From Clostridiales bacterium (GTDB lineage Bacteria; Bacillota; Clostridia; Oscillospirales; Oscillospiraceae): a stretch of 44,496 nt of DNA. Below, in pieces: positions 16,494-27,838 of this stretch (position 1 is its first letter; each line of letters begins with the position of its first letter). The notes under the pieces were generated by a model. That model saw nothing but the letters and a program-made list of their open reading frames with translations. It was not told the origin of the DNA and ran no database searches. The stretch lies in NCBI GenBank assembly GCA_004555705.1, contig SFHI01000010.1, positions 1-44,496 on the forward strand. Reading direction: 5' to 3'. A program made the position numbers and the translations under genes.

Positions 16494-18092
16494 ATGATAA
16501 AATATATCTTTGTGACCGGAGGGGTAGTTTCCGGTCTCGGCAAGGGCATTACCGCCGCTTCCCTGGGCCGCCTGCTGAAGTCCAGAGGGCTGAAGGTCGC
16601 CGCCCAGAAGCTGGACCCCTATATCAATGTGGACCCGGGAACCATGAGCCCCTACCAGCACGGCGAGGTTTACGTCACCGAGGACGGCGCGGAAACCGAT
16701 CTGGATTTGGGCCATTATGAGCGGTTTATCGACGAGGACCTGAATCAATACTCCAATCTTACCACGGGAAAGGTCTACTGGAACGTTCTGAACAAGGAGC
16801 GCCGGGGCGAGTACCTGGGCTCCACTGTCCAGGTGATTCCCCATGTCACCAATGAGATCAAAGAGTTTGTCTACCGGGTGGGCAAAAAGACCGACGCGGA
16901 CGTGGTCATCACGGAAATCGGCGGCACCATCGGCGACATTGAATCCCAGCCCTTTCTGGAGGCCGTTCGTCAAATTTCCCTGGAGGTGGGCCGGGAAAAC
17001 AGCCTGTTCATCCATGTGACCCTGGTGCCCTTCCTCCGTGGTTCTGACGAGCACAAATCCAAGCCCACCCAGCACTCCGTCAAGGAGCTCCAGGGCATGG
17101 GCATCAATCCCAACATTATCGTTCTTCGGTGTGACGAGCCTCTGGAGGACGCGATTTTCCAGAAAATCAGCCTGTTCTGCAACGTCAAGCCCGACTGCGT
17201 GATTGAGAACAGGACCCTGCCCGTCCTGTACGAAGCGCCCCTCATGCTGGAGCAGCAGAATTTCTCCGCCATCGTCTGCCGGGAGCTGGGCCTGCCCGCC
17301 GGAGAGGCGGACCTGACGGAATGGAAGCAGCTTGTCAGCCGGATTTACACCCGCAGCAAGCGCGTCACCATCGGTCTGGTGGGCAAATACGTCCAGCTTC
17401 ATGACGCCTATCTTTCCGTTGCGGAGGCCCTGCGCCACGCGGGCTACGCCCTGGACGCGGATGTGGATATCCGCTGGATCAATTCCGAAACATTGACTGC
17501 GGAAAACTATCGGCAGGAGCTGTCCGGGCTGGGCGGCATTCTGGTTCCCGGCGGCTTCGGAGGCCGGGGGATCGAGGGTATGGTTCTCGCCGCCAAATTC
17601 TCCCGGGAGGAGCGGATTCCCTATTTCGGAATCTGTCTGGGGATGCAGATCATGGTCATCGAGTACGCCCGCTGGGCGGGTCTGCCCGACGCCAACTCCG
17701 GAGAATTCGATCCGGACACCCCTCACAAGGTCATCGACTTCATGCCCGGCCAAAGTGATGAAATCAACAAGGGCGGCACCCTTCGTCTGGGGGCCTATCC
17801 CTGTGAAATAACCCCGGATACCACCATGGCCCGCTGCTACGGCACGACCCATATTCAGGAGCGGCACCGCCACCGGTACGAATTCAACAATGATTACCGT
17901 GATTTCCTGGTGGAAGCCGGCCTTACCTTAAGCGGAACCTCCCCCGACGGCCGTCTGGTGGAGACCGCCGAGCTGACGGACCGTCCCTTCCATGTGGGCG
18001 TTCAGTTCCATCCGGAGTTCAAGAGCCGTCCCAACAGACCCCATCCCCTGTTTCTTGGCTTTGTGAAGGCCAGTCTGGAGCAGGGCCTATGA
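16494..18092 (+). CDS. pyrG: CTP synthase
   Basis: A 532-residue CTP synthase that aminates UTP with glutamine-derived ammonia. The N-terminal synthetase domain has TGGVVSGLGKGITAASLG (P-loop) and ISVDPG-like DPYINVDPGTMSP. The C-terminal class I amidotransferase has the GICLGMQ nucleophile and QFHPEF. Length is standard (about 535). GGAGAGG precedes the ATG at 16494. Its stop overlaps the purF start by four bases (ATGA), so translation is probably coupled. Confidence 0.97.
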   Translation: MIKYIFVTGGVVSGLGKGITAASLGRLLKSRGLKVAAQKLDPYINVDPGTMSPYQHGEVYVTEDGAETDLDLGHYERFIDEDLNQYSNLTTGKVYWNVLNKERRGEYLGSTVQVIPHVTNEIKEFVYRVGKKTDADVVITEIGGTIGDIESQPFLEAVRQISLEVGRENSLFIHVTLVPFLRGSDEHKSKPTQHSVKELQGMGINPNIIVLRCDEPLEDAIFQKISLFCNVKPDCVIENRTLPVLYEAPLMLEQQNFSAIVCRELGLPAGEADLTEWKQLVSRIYTRSKRVTIGLVGKYVQLHDAYLSVAEALRHAGYALDADVDIRWINSETLTAENYRQELSGLGGILVPGGFGGRGIEGMVLAAKFSREERIPYFGICLGMQIMVIEYARWAGLPDANSGEFDPDTPHKVIDFMPGQSDEINKGGTLRLGAYPCEITPDTTMARCYGTTHIQERHRHRYEFNNDYRDFLVEAGLTLSGTSPDGRLVETAELTDRPFHVGVQFHPEFKSRPNRPHPLFLGFVKASLEQGL

Positions 18093-19525
18093 GCATCCAC
18101 GAAGAGTGCGGGGTATTCGGCGTCTACAGCCCGCAGCAGACCGATGTGGCCGGACTTGTATACTATGGCCTGTACGCCCTCCAGCACCGGGGCCAGGAGG
18201 GCTGCGGCATCGCGGTCAATGATGACGGGGTGTTTTTCTCCCACAAGGGCCTGGGGCTGGTCAGCGAGATTTTCAATCAGGAGGAACTGGCCAAGTTTCC
18301 CCAGGGCCGGCTTGCCGTGGGACACGTCCGCTACGGAACCACCGGAGGCAACAATCTGAGCAACTGCCAGCCCATAATGGTCAACCACCTCAAGGGCAAG
18401 CTGGCCGTGGCCCATAACGGCAATCTGAGCAATGCCCTGCCCCTGCGGCAGAGCCTGGAGCTTTCCGGAGCCATTTTCCACTCCACCTCGGATACGGAAA
18501 CCATCGCCTACGTCATCACCCGGGAGCGGATCACCGCCCCTTCCATTCAGGAAGCGGTGAGCCGCGCCATGGACAAGCTGGAGGGCGCCTATTCTCTTGT
18601 GATGATGTCCTCCACCAAGCTGATCGCCCTGCGGGATCCCCACGGCTTCCGGCCGCTGTGCTATGGACTCCGGGAGGATGGAACCTATGTGGTGGCCTCG
18701 GAGAGCTGCGCCCTCAGTGCCGTGGGCGCGGAGTTTGTCCGGGATATCCTGCCCGGGGAGATTCTCACCATTGATTCTGGCGGTATCTCCAGTGACACCC
18801 GGCACTGCGGCACGGCTCCAAGACGGCTTTGCATCTTTGAGCATATCTACTTTGCCCGGCAGGACTCCGTCATTGAGGGCGTCAGCGTCCACGCCGCCCG
18901 GGTTCGGGCGGGAGCGGTGCTGGCAAAGGCCCACCCGGTGGACGCGGATATCGTCATCGGCGTGCCGGATTCCGGCCTGGACGCCGCCCTGGGCTACTCC
19001 CGGGCCTCCGGAATCCCCTACGGAATCGGCCTGGTGAAAAACAAATATATCGGCCGTACCTTCATTTCTCCCGGCCAGGACCACCGGCTGGATCAGGTGA
19101 AGATCAAGCTGAGCCCGGTCAGCAGCGAGGTCAGTGGAAAACGTGTCATTCTGATTGATGATTCCATCGTCCGGGGGACCACCTCCGCCCGGATTGTGAC
19201 CCTGCTGCGAAACGCCGGGGCGAAAGAGATTCATATGCGCATCTCCGCGCCCCCCTTCCTCCACCCCTGCTACTACGGAACGGATATCGATTCCCGGGAC
19301 CACCTGATTGCCTGCCGGCACAGCGTGGAGGAGATCGCAAAGATCATCGGCGCAGACTCCCTGGGCTATCTCCCGCTGGAGGATTTGAAGGAGCTGTGCG
19401 GCACAACGGACTACTGCAGCGCCTGCTTCTCCGGGTGCTACCCCACGCCCATCCCTGAGGATACCCGTAAGGATCAATTTGAGCAGAAGCTGTCCTCAAA
19501 ACGGAAGGAGAACACGCAGGAATGA
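18089..19525 (+). CDS. purF: Amidophosphoribosyltransferase (Fe-S type)
   Basis: A 478-residue PurF, the committing step of purine synthesis: PRPP plus glutamine gives phosphoribosylamine. It begins MSIHEECGVFGVY. Cys7 is the likely nucleophile, implying removal of a six-residue propeptide as in B. subtilis PurF, where the propeptide is 11 residues. Four cysteines fit the 4Fe-4S site of that class: CIFEHIYFA, HPCYYGTDID and CSACFSGC. The PRPP loop is VILIDDSIVRGTTS. The cluster makes this form oxygen-sensitive, which suits an anaerobe. It overlaps pyrG by four bases and carA by four. Confidence 0.97.
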   Translation: MSIHEECGVFGVYSPQQTDVAGLVYYGLYALQHRGQEGCGIAVNDDGVFFSHKGLGLVSEIFNQEELAKFPQGRLAVGHVRYGTTGGNNLSNCQPIMVNHLKGKLAVAHNGNLSNALPLRQSLELSGAIFHSTSDTETIAYVITRERITAPSIQEAVSRAMDKLEGAYSLVMMSSTKLIALRDPHGFRPLCYGLREDGTYVVASESCALSAVGAEFVRDILPGEILTIDSGGISSDTRHCGTAPRRLCIFEHIYFARQDSVIEGVSVHAARVRAGAVLAKAHPVDADIVIGVPDSGLDAALGYSRASGIPYGIGLVKNKYIGRTFISPGQDHRLDQVKIKLSPVSSEVSGKRVILIDDSIVRGTTSARIVTLLRNAGAKEIHMRISAPPFLHPCYYGTDIDSRDHLIACRHSVEEIAKIIGADSLGYLPLEDLKELCGTTDYCSACFSGCYPTPIPEDTRKDQFEQKLSSKRKENTQE

Positions 19526-20608
19526 TGCGACCCTATGACAGAAAGATTATTCTGGAGGACGGAACCTCCTACCCCGGATACGGCTTCGGATCCCCGGGGG
19601 ATCGGGTTGCGGAAATCGTGTTCAACACCTCCATGGCGGGCTATCAGGAAATCCTGTCCGACCCCTCCTATACCGGTCAGGCGGTGGTCATGACCTACCC
19701 CCTCATGGGCAACTACGGCATGTGCCCGGAGGATTACGAAACCGAGCGCCCCACCGTCAGCGCCATGATCGTCCATGAATACAATGACACCCCCTCCAAT
19801 TTCCGCAGCACCCACTCCCTTGGGGAGGTTATGGAACGGTTTGGCATTGCCGGGGTGTCCGGCGTGGATACCCGAAGCCTGGCGATGCACATCCGGGACA
19901 AGGGTACCTGCAAGGTGCTCATCACCGGGGCCGATGTTTCTCCCGCCGCGGGCATGGCCAAACTCCAGGCGCTGACCCTTCCCCGGGATCAGGTTTCCCG
20001 GGTCAGTACCCCTTCTGTCCGGTTCTCCCCCGCCCCGTCCCCCCGGTTCCATGTGGCGGCCGTGGACTGCGGCATGAAGGAGAACATCGTCCGCAGCCTC
20101 AATGCCCGGGGCTGCAGCGTGACCATTCTCCCCTGGAACACAACCGCCGAAGCTGTGGAAGCTCTGAACCCCGATGGCGTGTTCCTCTCCAACGGCCCCG
20201 GAGACCCCCAGGACGTGAAGCCCGTCATCGAGCTGGCTGCCCGGCTTCGTGGAAAATACCCCCTCTTCGGCATCTGCCTGGGCCACCAGATCATCGCCCT
20301 GTCCTACGGGGCCAGAACCTACAAACTGAAATTCGGCCACCGGGGCGGAAACCACCCCGTGAAGAATCTGCTCACCGGCAAGGTGGAAATCACCTCACAG
20401 AACCATTCCTACGCGGTGGACGAGAAGAGCCTGGGCGGAAGCGGCCTCACCGTAACCCACCGGAATCTCCTGGACAACACCGTGGAGGGCCTGGCTCACC
20501 CGTCTGACCGGGTATTCAGCGTCCAGTATCACCCCGAAAGCGCCCCCGGTCCCCAGGACAGCGCCTATCTCTTCGACCAATTTATCGCCATGATGGAGGA
20601 TGCCGCAA

Positions 20609-20616
<8 letters not shown>
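19522..20616 (+). CDS. carA: Carbamoyl-phosphate synthase small (glutaminase) subunit
   Basis: A 364-residue CarA that hydrolyses glutamine and sends ammonia to CarB for carbamoyl phosphate (pyrimidines, arginine). The N-terminal domain has NTSMAGYQEILSDPSY and YPLMGNYG. The class I amidotransferase has SNGPGDPQD, the nucleophile elbow GICLGHQ, and the QYHPESAPGP catalytic His-Glu. The start codon overlaps the purF stop as ATGA; a second ATG follows at 19525. GGAG lies upstream inside purF. Its 3' end overlaps carB by eight bases. Confidence 0.97.
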
Positions 20617-23788
<3,172 letters not shown>

Positions 23789-23794
23789 TCCAAT

Positions 23795-23850
23795 AAAAAA
23801 AGCTGCCATTGCAGGCCGGTACGCACACCGGTTCGCAATGGCAGCTTTTT
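23795..23850 (+). terminator. Strong bidirectional terminator after carB, REP-like in sequence
   Basis: AAAAAAGCTGCCATTGC pairs with GCAATGGCAGCTTTTT, enclosing an inner CCGGT/ACCGG hairpin. It begins seven bases after the carB stop. Read on the minus strand it closely matches the 46-bp palindromic repeats at 35735-35911 (GCTGYCATTGCGAACC, then a hairpin). Confidence 0.9.
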
Positions 23851-24283
23851 GATTTGTGCTTATCGGGCTTCTCAGCTAAGGAAAAATTTTGGGAACGAAT
23901 TGACAATTTACAATTGACAATTGTGGAATCCCCTTCGGGGATGAGTGAAAATATGAGGAAAAAAGTTGTCAAGTCATCCGTCCCCTTGACACGCCGCTTG
24001 CTCCTGTCATCCCGAGCGAGCGCAGCGAGTCGAGGGATCCACCGTGTTCGTTCACATTTCAGCTTCATTCAGTGCGTATATCCTTCGACTCGCTGCGCTC
24101 GCTCAGGATGACAACGCAGGTGGAATTCAGGGAGGCTACATCGCACGGCTTCCCCGAAATGACAGCGTTTTTGTTACGCGGACTGTTCCGATACGGAAAT
24201 AATTGTCAATTGTCAATTTTCAATTGTCAATTCGTGAACGAAAGCACCATATTGCTGACTTAAGCCTATAACCGCATTTTGAT
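23851..24283. repeat. Nested inverted-repeat block, non-coding
   Basis: No credible gene. Outer arms are A/T repeats built of AATTGACAATT units at 23896-23924 and, inverted, 24200-24234. Inner arms of about 34 bases lie at 24006-24040 (GTCATCCCGAGCGAGCGCAG...) and, inverted, 24079-24112. They match at about 31 of 34 positions, and each arm is itself partly palindromic. ORFs in this stretch are artefacts of the repeats. The arrangement resembles a non-autonomous, MITE- or REP-like composite; no transposase is present. Confidence 0.75.
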
Positions 24284-25651
24284 TTACAGGGATGCGATAT
24301 CTCTCGCCACATGAACACCGCTGGCGGAGGCGTGGGACAGGGAGTGGGTAATGCCGCTGCCGTCGCCGATGATATAGAGTCCCGGGTACTTGCTCTGGAG
24401 CTTCTCATCCACCTCCACTTCCATGTTGTAGAACTTGACCTCCACACCGTAGAGCAGGGTATCGTCGTTGGCGGTTCCCGGGGCCACCTTGTCCAGGGCG
24501 TAGATCATTTCAATGATTCCGTCCAGAATCCGCTTGGGAAGCACCAGACTCAGGTCGCCGGGAGTGGCGCTCAGGGTGGGCGTCACAAAGGACTCCTCAA
24601 TCCGGTTGGGGGTGGAGCGCCGTCCACGGATCAGGTCCCCGAAGCGCTGCACGATCACGCCGCCTCCCAGCATATTGCTCAGCCGGGCAATGGACTCACC
24701 GTAGCCGTTGGAATCCTTAAAGGGCTCGGAGAAATGCTTGGCCACCAGAAGGGCAAAATTGGTGTTCTCGGTCTGCTTGGCCGGGTCCTCGTAGCTGTGG
24801 CCGTTGACGGTGATGATCCCGTTGGTATTCTCATTGACCACCGCGCCCTTGGGGTTCATGCAGAAGGTGCGCACCCGGTCACCGTATTTCTGGGTGCGGT
24901 AGACGATCTTGCTCTCGTACAGTTCGTCCGTCAGGTGGGAGAACACCTCCGCGGGCAGCTCCACCCGGACGCCGATGTCCACACGGTTGGACTTGGTGGG
25001 AATTTCCAGCTCCCGGCACACGGTTTCCATCCACTTGCTGCCGCTGCGGCCCACGGAGATCACGCACTTTTCACAGGAATAGTTCCTTCCGGCGCACCGA
25101 ATCCGGTATCCGCCCTCTGCGATTTCCACGGTTTCCACGGGGGTATCAAAGAAGAAGGTCACCCGGTCCTTCAGATAACCGTAGAGATTTTCCAGCACCA
25201 CATAGTTGATATCCGTGCCAAGATGCCGCACGGAGGCGTCCAGCAGGTGCAGATCATACTGAATGCATTCCTTTTTGAATTTCGTTCCGGCAGTGGAGTA
25301 GAGCTTTGTCCCCTCCCCGCCGTAGCGCATATTGATCTGATCCACATACCGCATCAGCTCCAGGGCCTGCTTCTTGCCGATGTATTCATACAGCGTGCCG
25401 CCGAAATCGTTGGTAATGTTGTACTTTCCATCGGAGAAAGCCCCCGCGCCGCCGAATCCGCTCATAATGGAGCAGCTCTTGCAGCCGATGCAGGATTTCA
25501 CCTTGTCCCCGTCTATGGGACACCGGCGGCGGTTCAGGGCGTGGCCCGCCTCGAATACGGCAACCCGCAGCTCCGGACACCGCTGGGTCAGCTCATACGC
25601 GGTAAAGATTCCTCCGGGTCCCGCGCCGATAATAATCACATCATAATCCAT
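24284..25651 (-). CDS. FAD-dependent dehydrogenase, COG2509-like (uncharacterised)
   Basis: A 455-residue flavoprotein. The N-terminal Rossmann motif is DVIIIGAGPGGIFTAYEL, and the C-terminal FAD segment is GLYIIGDGSGITHSLSHASASG. A cysteine-rich segment, CPIDGDKVKSCIGCKSCSI (about residues 45-63), is followed by SGFGGAGAFSDGKYN, as in the COG2509 family of putative FAD-dependent dehydrogenases. Substrate is unknown. The ATG at 25651 is used because GGAGGAA lies nine bases upstream; an upstream in-frame extension lacks family similarity. It is the last of three leftward genes but is separated from the methyltransferase by 318 bases. No clear terminator follows; the neighbouring repeat block begins about 50 bases downstream. 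Confidence 0.85.
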   Translation of the reverse strand: MDYDVIIIGAGPGGIFTAYELTQRCPELRVAVFEAGHALNRRRCPIDGDKVKSCIGCKSCSIMSGFGGAGAFSDGKYNITNDFGGTLYEYIGKKQALELMRYVDQINMRYGGEGTKLYSTAGTKFKKECIQYDLHLLDASVRHLGTDINYVVLENLYGYLKDRVTFFFDTPVETVEIAEGGYRIRCAGRNYSCEKCVISVGRSGSKWMETVCRELEIPTKSNRVDIGVRVELPAEVFSHLTDELYESKIVYRTQKYGDRVRTFCMNPKGAVVNENTNGIITVNGHSYEDPAKQTENTNFALLVAKHFSEPFKDSNGYGESIARLSNMLGGGVIVQRFGDLIRGRRSTPNRIEESFVTPTLSATPGDLSLVLPKRILDGIIEMIYALDKVAPGTANDDTLLYGVEVKFYNMEVEVDEKLQSKYPGLYIIGDGSGITHSLSHASASGVHVARDIASL

Positions 25652-25969
25652 TTTCAGATTCCTCCGGGAACAACGCCCAATGTATTTGTGCAGGGAACGA
25701 TTCCGTTCCCCATTTTTATGCTTTTGCATACCGTGTTCCGTCCGCAAGGCGGTAAATTGTTGTTTGCAGTTTTCAAACACCTTGTGTTGTTACCGTAGGG
25801 GCGGCTATTAGCCGCCCGAAACGTTACGGTTTTTGAGCATTTTCGGATAAAATGGACATTTCCGTAGTCGTCAGCAAAGCGGGCCAATTTATCCCTTAAC
25901 TGCTTCATTCCGATATGCTTTTTAATTATACTACCATACTTTCCGTCTTTCTTCAAGTGCGGAAAGTCC
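25652..25969. other. 318-base intergenic stretch with palindromic repeat and possible gene remnant
   Basis: No complete gene. A perfect hairpin GGGCGGC/GCCGCCC with loop TATTA-like sequence lies at 25798-25817, enclosed by ACCGTA/TACGGT and resembling a dispersed bacterial repeat. Read leftward, 25850-25975 has an open frame with a protein-like, charged composition (GMKQLRDKLARFADDYGNVH). It lacks a start with a ribosome site and is fused out of frame to the methyltransferase 3' end, so it may be a decayed gene. A TATAAT occurs on the minus strand near 25925-25930 with a poor -35. Confidence 0.45.
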
Positions 25970-26767
25970 TTATGCCTCCCCCACAAACAGCAGGTGGTTG
26001 GACATTCCCAGCAGCTCCGGTTTTTCGCAGATGTAGAAGTGATACCGAAGGTATTGTTCAAATCCCGCGTCATCCAGGGCGTTGATTTTCTCCTCCAGAA
26101 ACTCGCTGGCTCCATCCGAGGCCACCTCCCGCAGGATTCGAATCCCGCCTTCCCGCAGCAGCGCCCGGCAGGCATCCACCGTGTGGAATACGAAGGGGAA
26201 ATCCTGGAGCCGGAAGGTTTCCTTGTCATAGTCTCCATCGGTAAAATAATCCGGATGCCTTCTGAACTCCGTAAGGATCACAAAATCGTTGGAGATAAAG
26301 GCGAAAAAGAGTTTTCCCCCCGGTTTGCAGACCCGCTTTGCCTGGGCAATGCACCGGAGCTGTTCTTCTGTTTTCCCCAGATGGTACAGCGGTCCGAACA
26401 GCAGAACCGCGTCAAAGGAAGCCTCTTCATATCTGCTCAAATCCAACGCGTTCCCCTGGACCAGGCCAATGGCATCCTCCGGGGTCAATTTTGCCCGAAA
26501 GGCGCGAATATTGCTGTCCGCCAGCTCCAGGGCGCTGACCCGATATCCCTTCCGGGCAAAATACAGGCTGTACTCCCCCGCTCCGGCGCCCACGTCCAGA
26601 ATTCTGTCCCCGGGCTTCACATATTCCTCGATGACCCTGACCGTGGTCAGAAATTCCACCCGGGCGGCTTTGGAATGATTCAGCCGGGTATCCTCATGAA
26701 ACACCTCGTAGATTTTCTGAACACGCGTTTCCTCGTCCTCAATTTCCATGATCTGAAATATGTCCAT
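25970..26767 (-). CDS. Class I SAM-dependent methyltransferase
   Basis: A 265-residue protein with a Rossmann methyltransferase fold. Motif I is ILDVGAGAGEYSLYFA near residue 55. The acidic residue ending strand 2 is in VSALELADSN. Motif IV is AVLLFGPLYHLG, and CKPGGKLFFAF is the post-motif. It resembles small-molecule methyltransferases of the UbiE/Methyltransf_11 or _25 type; the substrate cannot be told. The ATG at 26767 is chosen for GGGGAGG eight bases upstream; a longer frame starting at 26857 would run into the preceding gene's end. It follows the nucleoside phosphorylase by 86 bases and is probably cotranscribed. Confidence 0.85.
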   Translation of the reverse strand: MDIFQIMEIEDEETRVQKIYEVFHEDTRLNHSKAARVEFLTTVRVIEEYVKPGDRILDVGAGAGEYSLYFARKGYRVSALELADSNIRAFRAKLTPEDAIGLVQGNALDLSRYEEASFDAVLLFGPLYHLGKTEEQLRCIAQAKRVCKPGGKLFFAFISNDFVILTEFRRHPDYFTDGDYDKETFRLQDFPFVFHTVDACRALLREGGIRILREVASDGASEFLEEKINALDDAGFEQYLRYHFYICEKPELLGMSNHLLFVGEA

Positions 26768-26853
26768 GGTTACAGCCTCCCCAGAATCTGGGCACAAACC
26801 GCTTTGAAATCGCTTTCCCTGCAGCTTTCCCCAAATATTCCAATTACCATTTC

Positions 26854-27627
26854 TCATTTTTCCTTTCCAATCTCGAAGGCAAGCTCAAAGGCAAGCAGTA
26901 CGATTTTTTCTTTTTCGTCCAGTCTGGCGGATTCCGGCAGGCTTCTGGGGTCCCAAGCGGAATGATCCAGATTATCCCCCGCATAGAGGAACTGGAAGAA
27001 CTCCACCCCACGGAAATCGCACATGGCCTGCATGGCCGCGCATTCCATCTCCACGCAGATGGCCCTGGCCGCTTTTCTTGCTTCCATCTTCTCCCTTGTC
27101 TCCTGGTAGAAGGCATCCGTTGTCCAGGTTCCCCCTTCTACAAAAGGGTATCCCGCCCTTTCCAGCACCTTTTTGAATTCCGGAATGTATTTTTTGTTCA
27201 CCGGAATCGTATCTGAAGCAGGGCAGTAATGATAGCTGGTTCCCTCATCCCGAAAAGCAAAGGTTGGGATAATGATCCCGCAGTCGGGAATATTCCTGTC
27301 CAGAACGCCGCAGTTCCCCATGAGGATAATCCGCTTTGCTCCCCGGGAAATGATTTCCTCAAAATGGCCCACACAGGCGGGAGCGCCCAGTCTCCCCTTG
27401 CACCAGGCAAAGCGCATCCCCCGGTAGGTAACCTCATACACGGGCCAGGCCGCGTCCACATCCCTGTTTTCCGCGATTTTCCTCCCTCCCAGGGCCTGCG
27501 CCAGGGACTGGAACAGCTTCCCGGAGAATACCGCCACAGCCGTCTCAGGAAAGTCCGGAAGGGGAGCATAACAATCCTCCGGGTTAATAATGGCACTGCG
27601 TTCCGGATCAAATTCCTCCAAAAGCAT
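26854..27627 (-). CDS. Nucleoside phosphorylase (PNP/UDP family)
   Basis: A 257-residue member of the PNP_UDP_1 family, which cleaves nucleosides with phosphate to free base and ribose-1-phosphate. Visible features are RIILMGNCGVLD (phosphate/sugar loop), the GTWTTDAFYQET substrate region, and VEMECAAMQAM, whose Glu-Met-Glu binds ribose. Whether it prefers uridine or purines is not clear; the sequence around GTSYHYCPASDT is typical of uridine-phosphorylase-like members. The ATG at 27627 has AAGGAGAGAG upstream. A 190-base leader separates it from its promoter and contains a 20-codon ORF and a terminator. Confidence 0.85.
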   Translation of the reverse strand: MLLEEFDPERSAIINPEDCYAPLPDFPETAVAVFSGKLFQSLAQALGGRKIAENRDVDAAWPVYEVTYRGMRFAWCKGRLGAPACVGHFEEIISRGAKRIILMGNCGVLDRNIPDCGIIIPTFAFRDEGTSYHYCPASDTIPVNKKYIPEFKKVLERAGYPFVEGGTWTTDAFYQETREKMEARKAARAICVEMECAAMQAMCDFRGVEFFQFLYAGDNLDHSAWDPRSLPESARLDEKEKIVLLAFELAFEIGKEK

Positions 27628-27666
27628 CTATTCTCTCTCCTTCCTGGGATTCCAGCGGTTCTGCCC

Positions 27667-27695
27667 AAACAAAAAGCGCCGGCCAAAGCCGGCGC
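27667..27695 (-). terminator. Intrinsic terminator in the nucleoside phosphorylase leader
   Basis: On the minus strand GCGCCGGC pairs with GCCGGCGC around TTTG and is followed by TTTTTGTTT. It can end transcripts of the FAD-Rieske gene. It also lies between the promoter at 27810-27838 and the phosphorylase, so it can act as an attenuator. Confidence 0.85.
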
Positions 27696-27717
27696 CACGG
27701 AACACGGGAGGCATTCC

Positions 27718-27780
27718 CTACAATTCAGCATGGGCAGGACTTCGGACAAATCCGCAAAAAGAGAACCGATTTGTCTTCAT
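27718..27780 (-). CDS. Possible 20-residue leader peptide upstream of nucleoside phosphorylase
   Basis: A short ORF reading MKTNRFSFCGFVRSPAHAEL, with a GGAAGGGGTGATCAGG ribosome site. It lies about 15 bases after the expected transcription start and stops about 23 bases before the terminator stem. This is the layout of a translational attenuator. It might equally be chance, and no run of one regulatory codon is seen. A second ATG with AAGGAGGGG upstream (near 27814) opens a 29-codon frame that overlaps it. Confidence 0.35.
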   Translation of the reverse strand: MKTNRFSFCGFVRSPAHAEL

Positions 27781-27809
27781 CCTGATCACCCCTTCCATAA
27801 TCTGCTGGT

Positions 27810-27838
27810 ATCATATCACCCCTCCTTACCCTTGTCAA
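27810..27838 (-). promoter_or_regulatory. Promoter of the nucleoside phosphorylase operon
   Basis: On the minus strand TTGACA (27833-27838), a 17-base spacer and TATGAT (27810-27815). The -35 lies inside the last codons of the FAD-Rieske gene. Confidence 0.8.

Noticed and set aside
23896..24234. CRISPR array in the repeat block
   Set aside because: The repeats are inverted, only two copies each, and unevenly spaced; no cas genes.
23809..24263. Small ORFs of 60-100 codons in the carB downstream region
   Set aside because: They run through inverted repeats and the terminator, have no ribosome sites, and read as repeat sequence.
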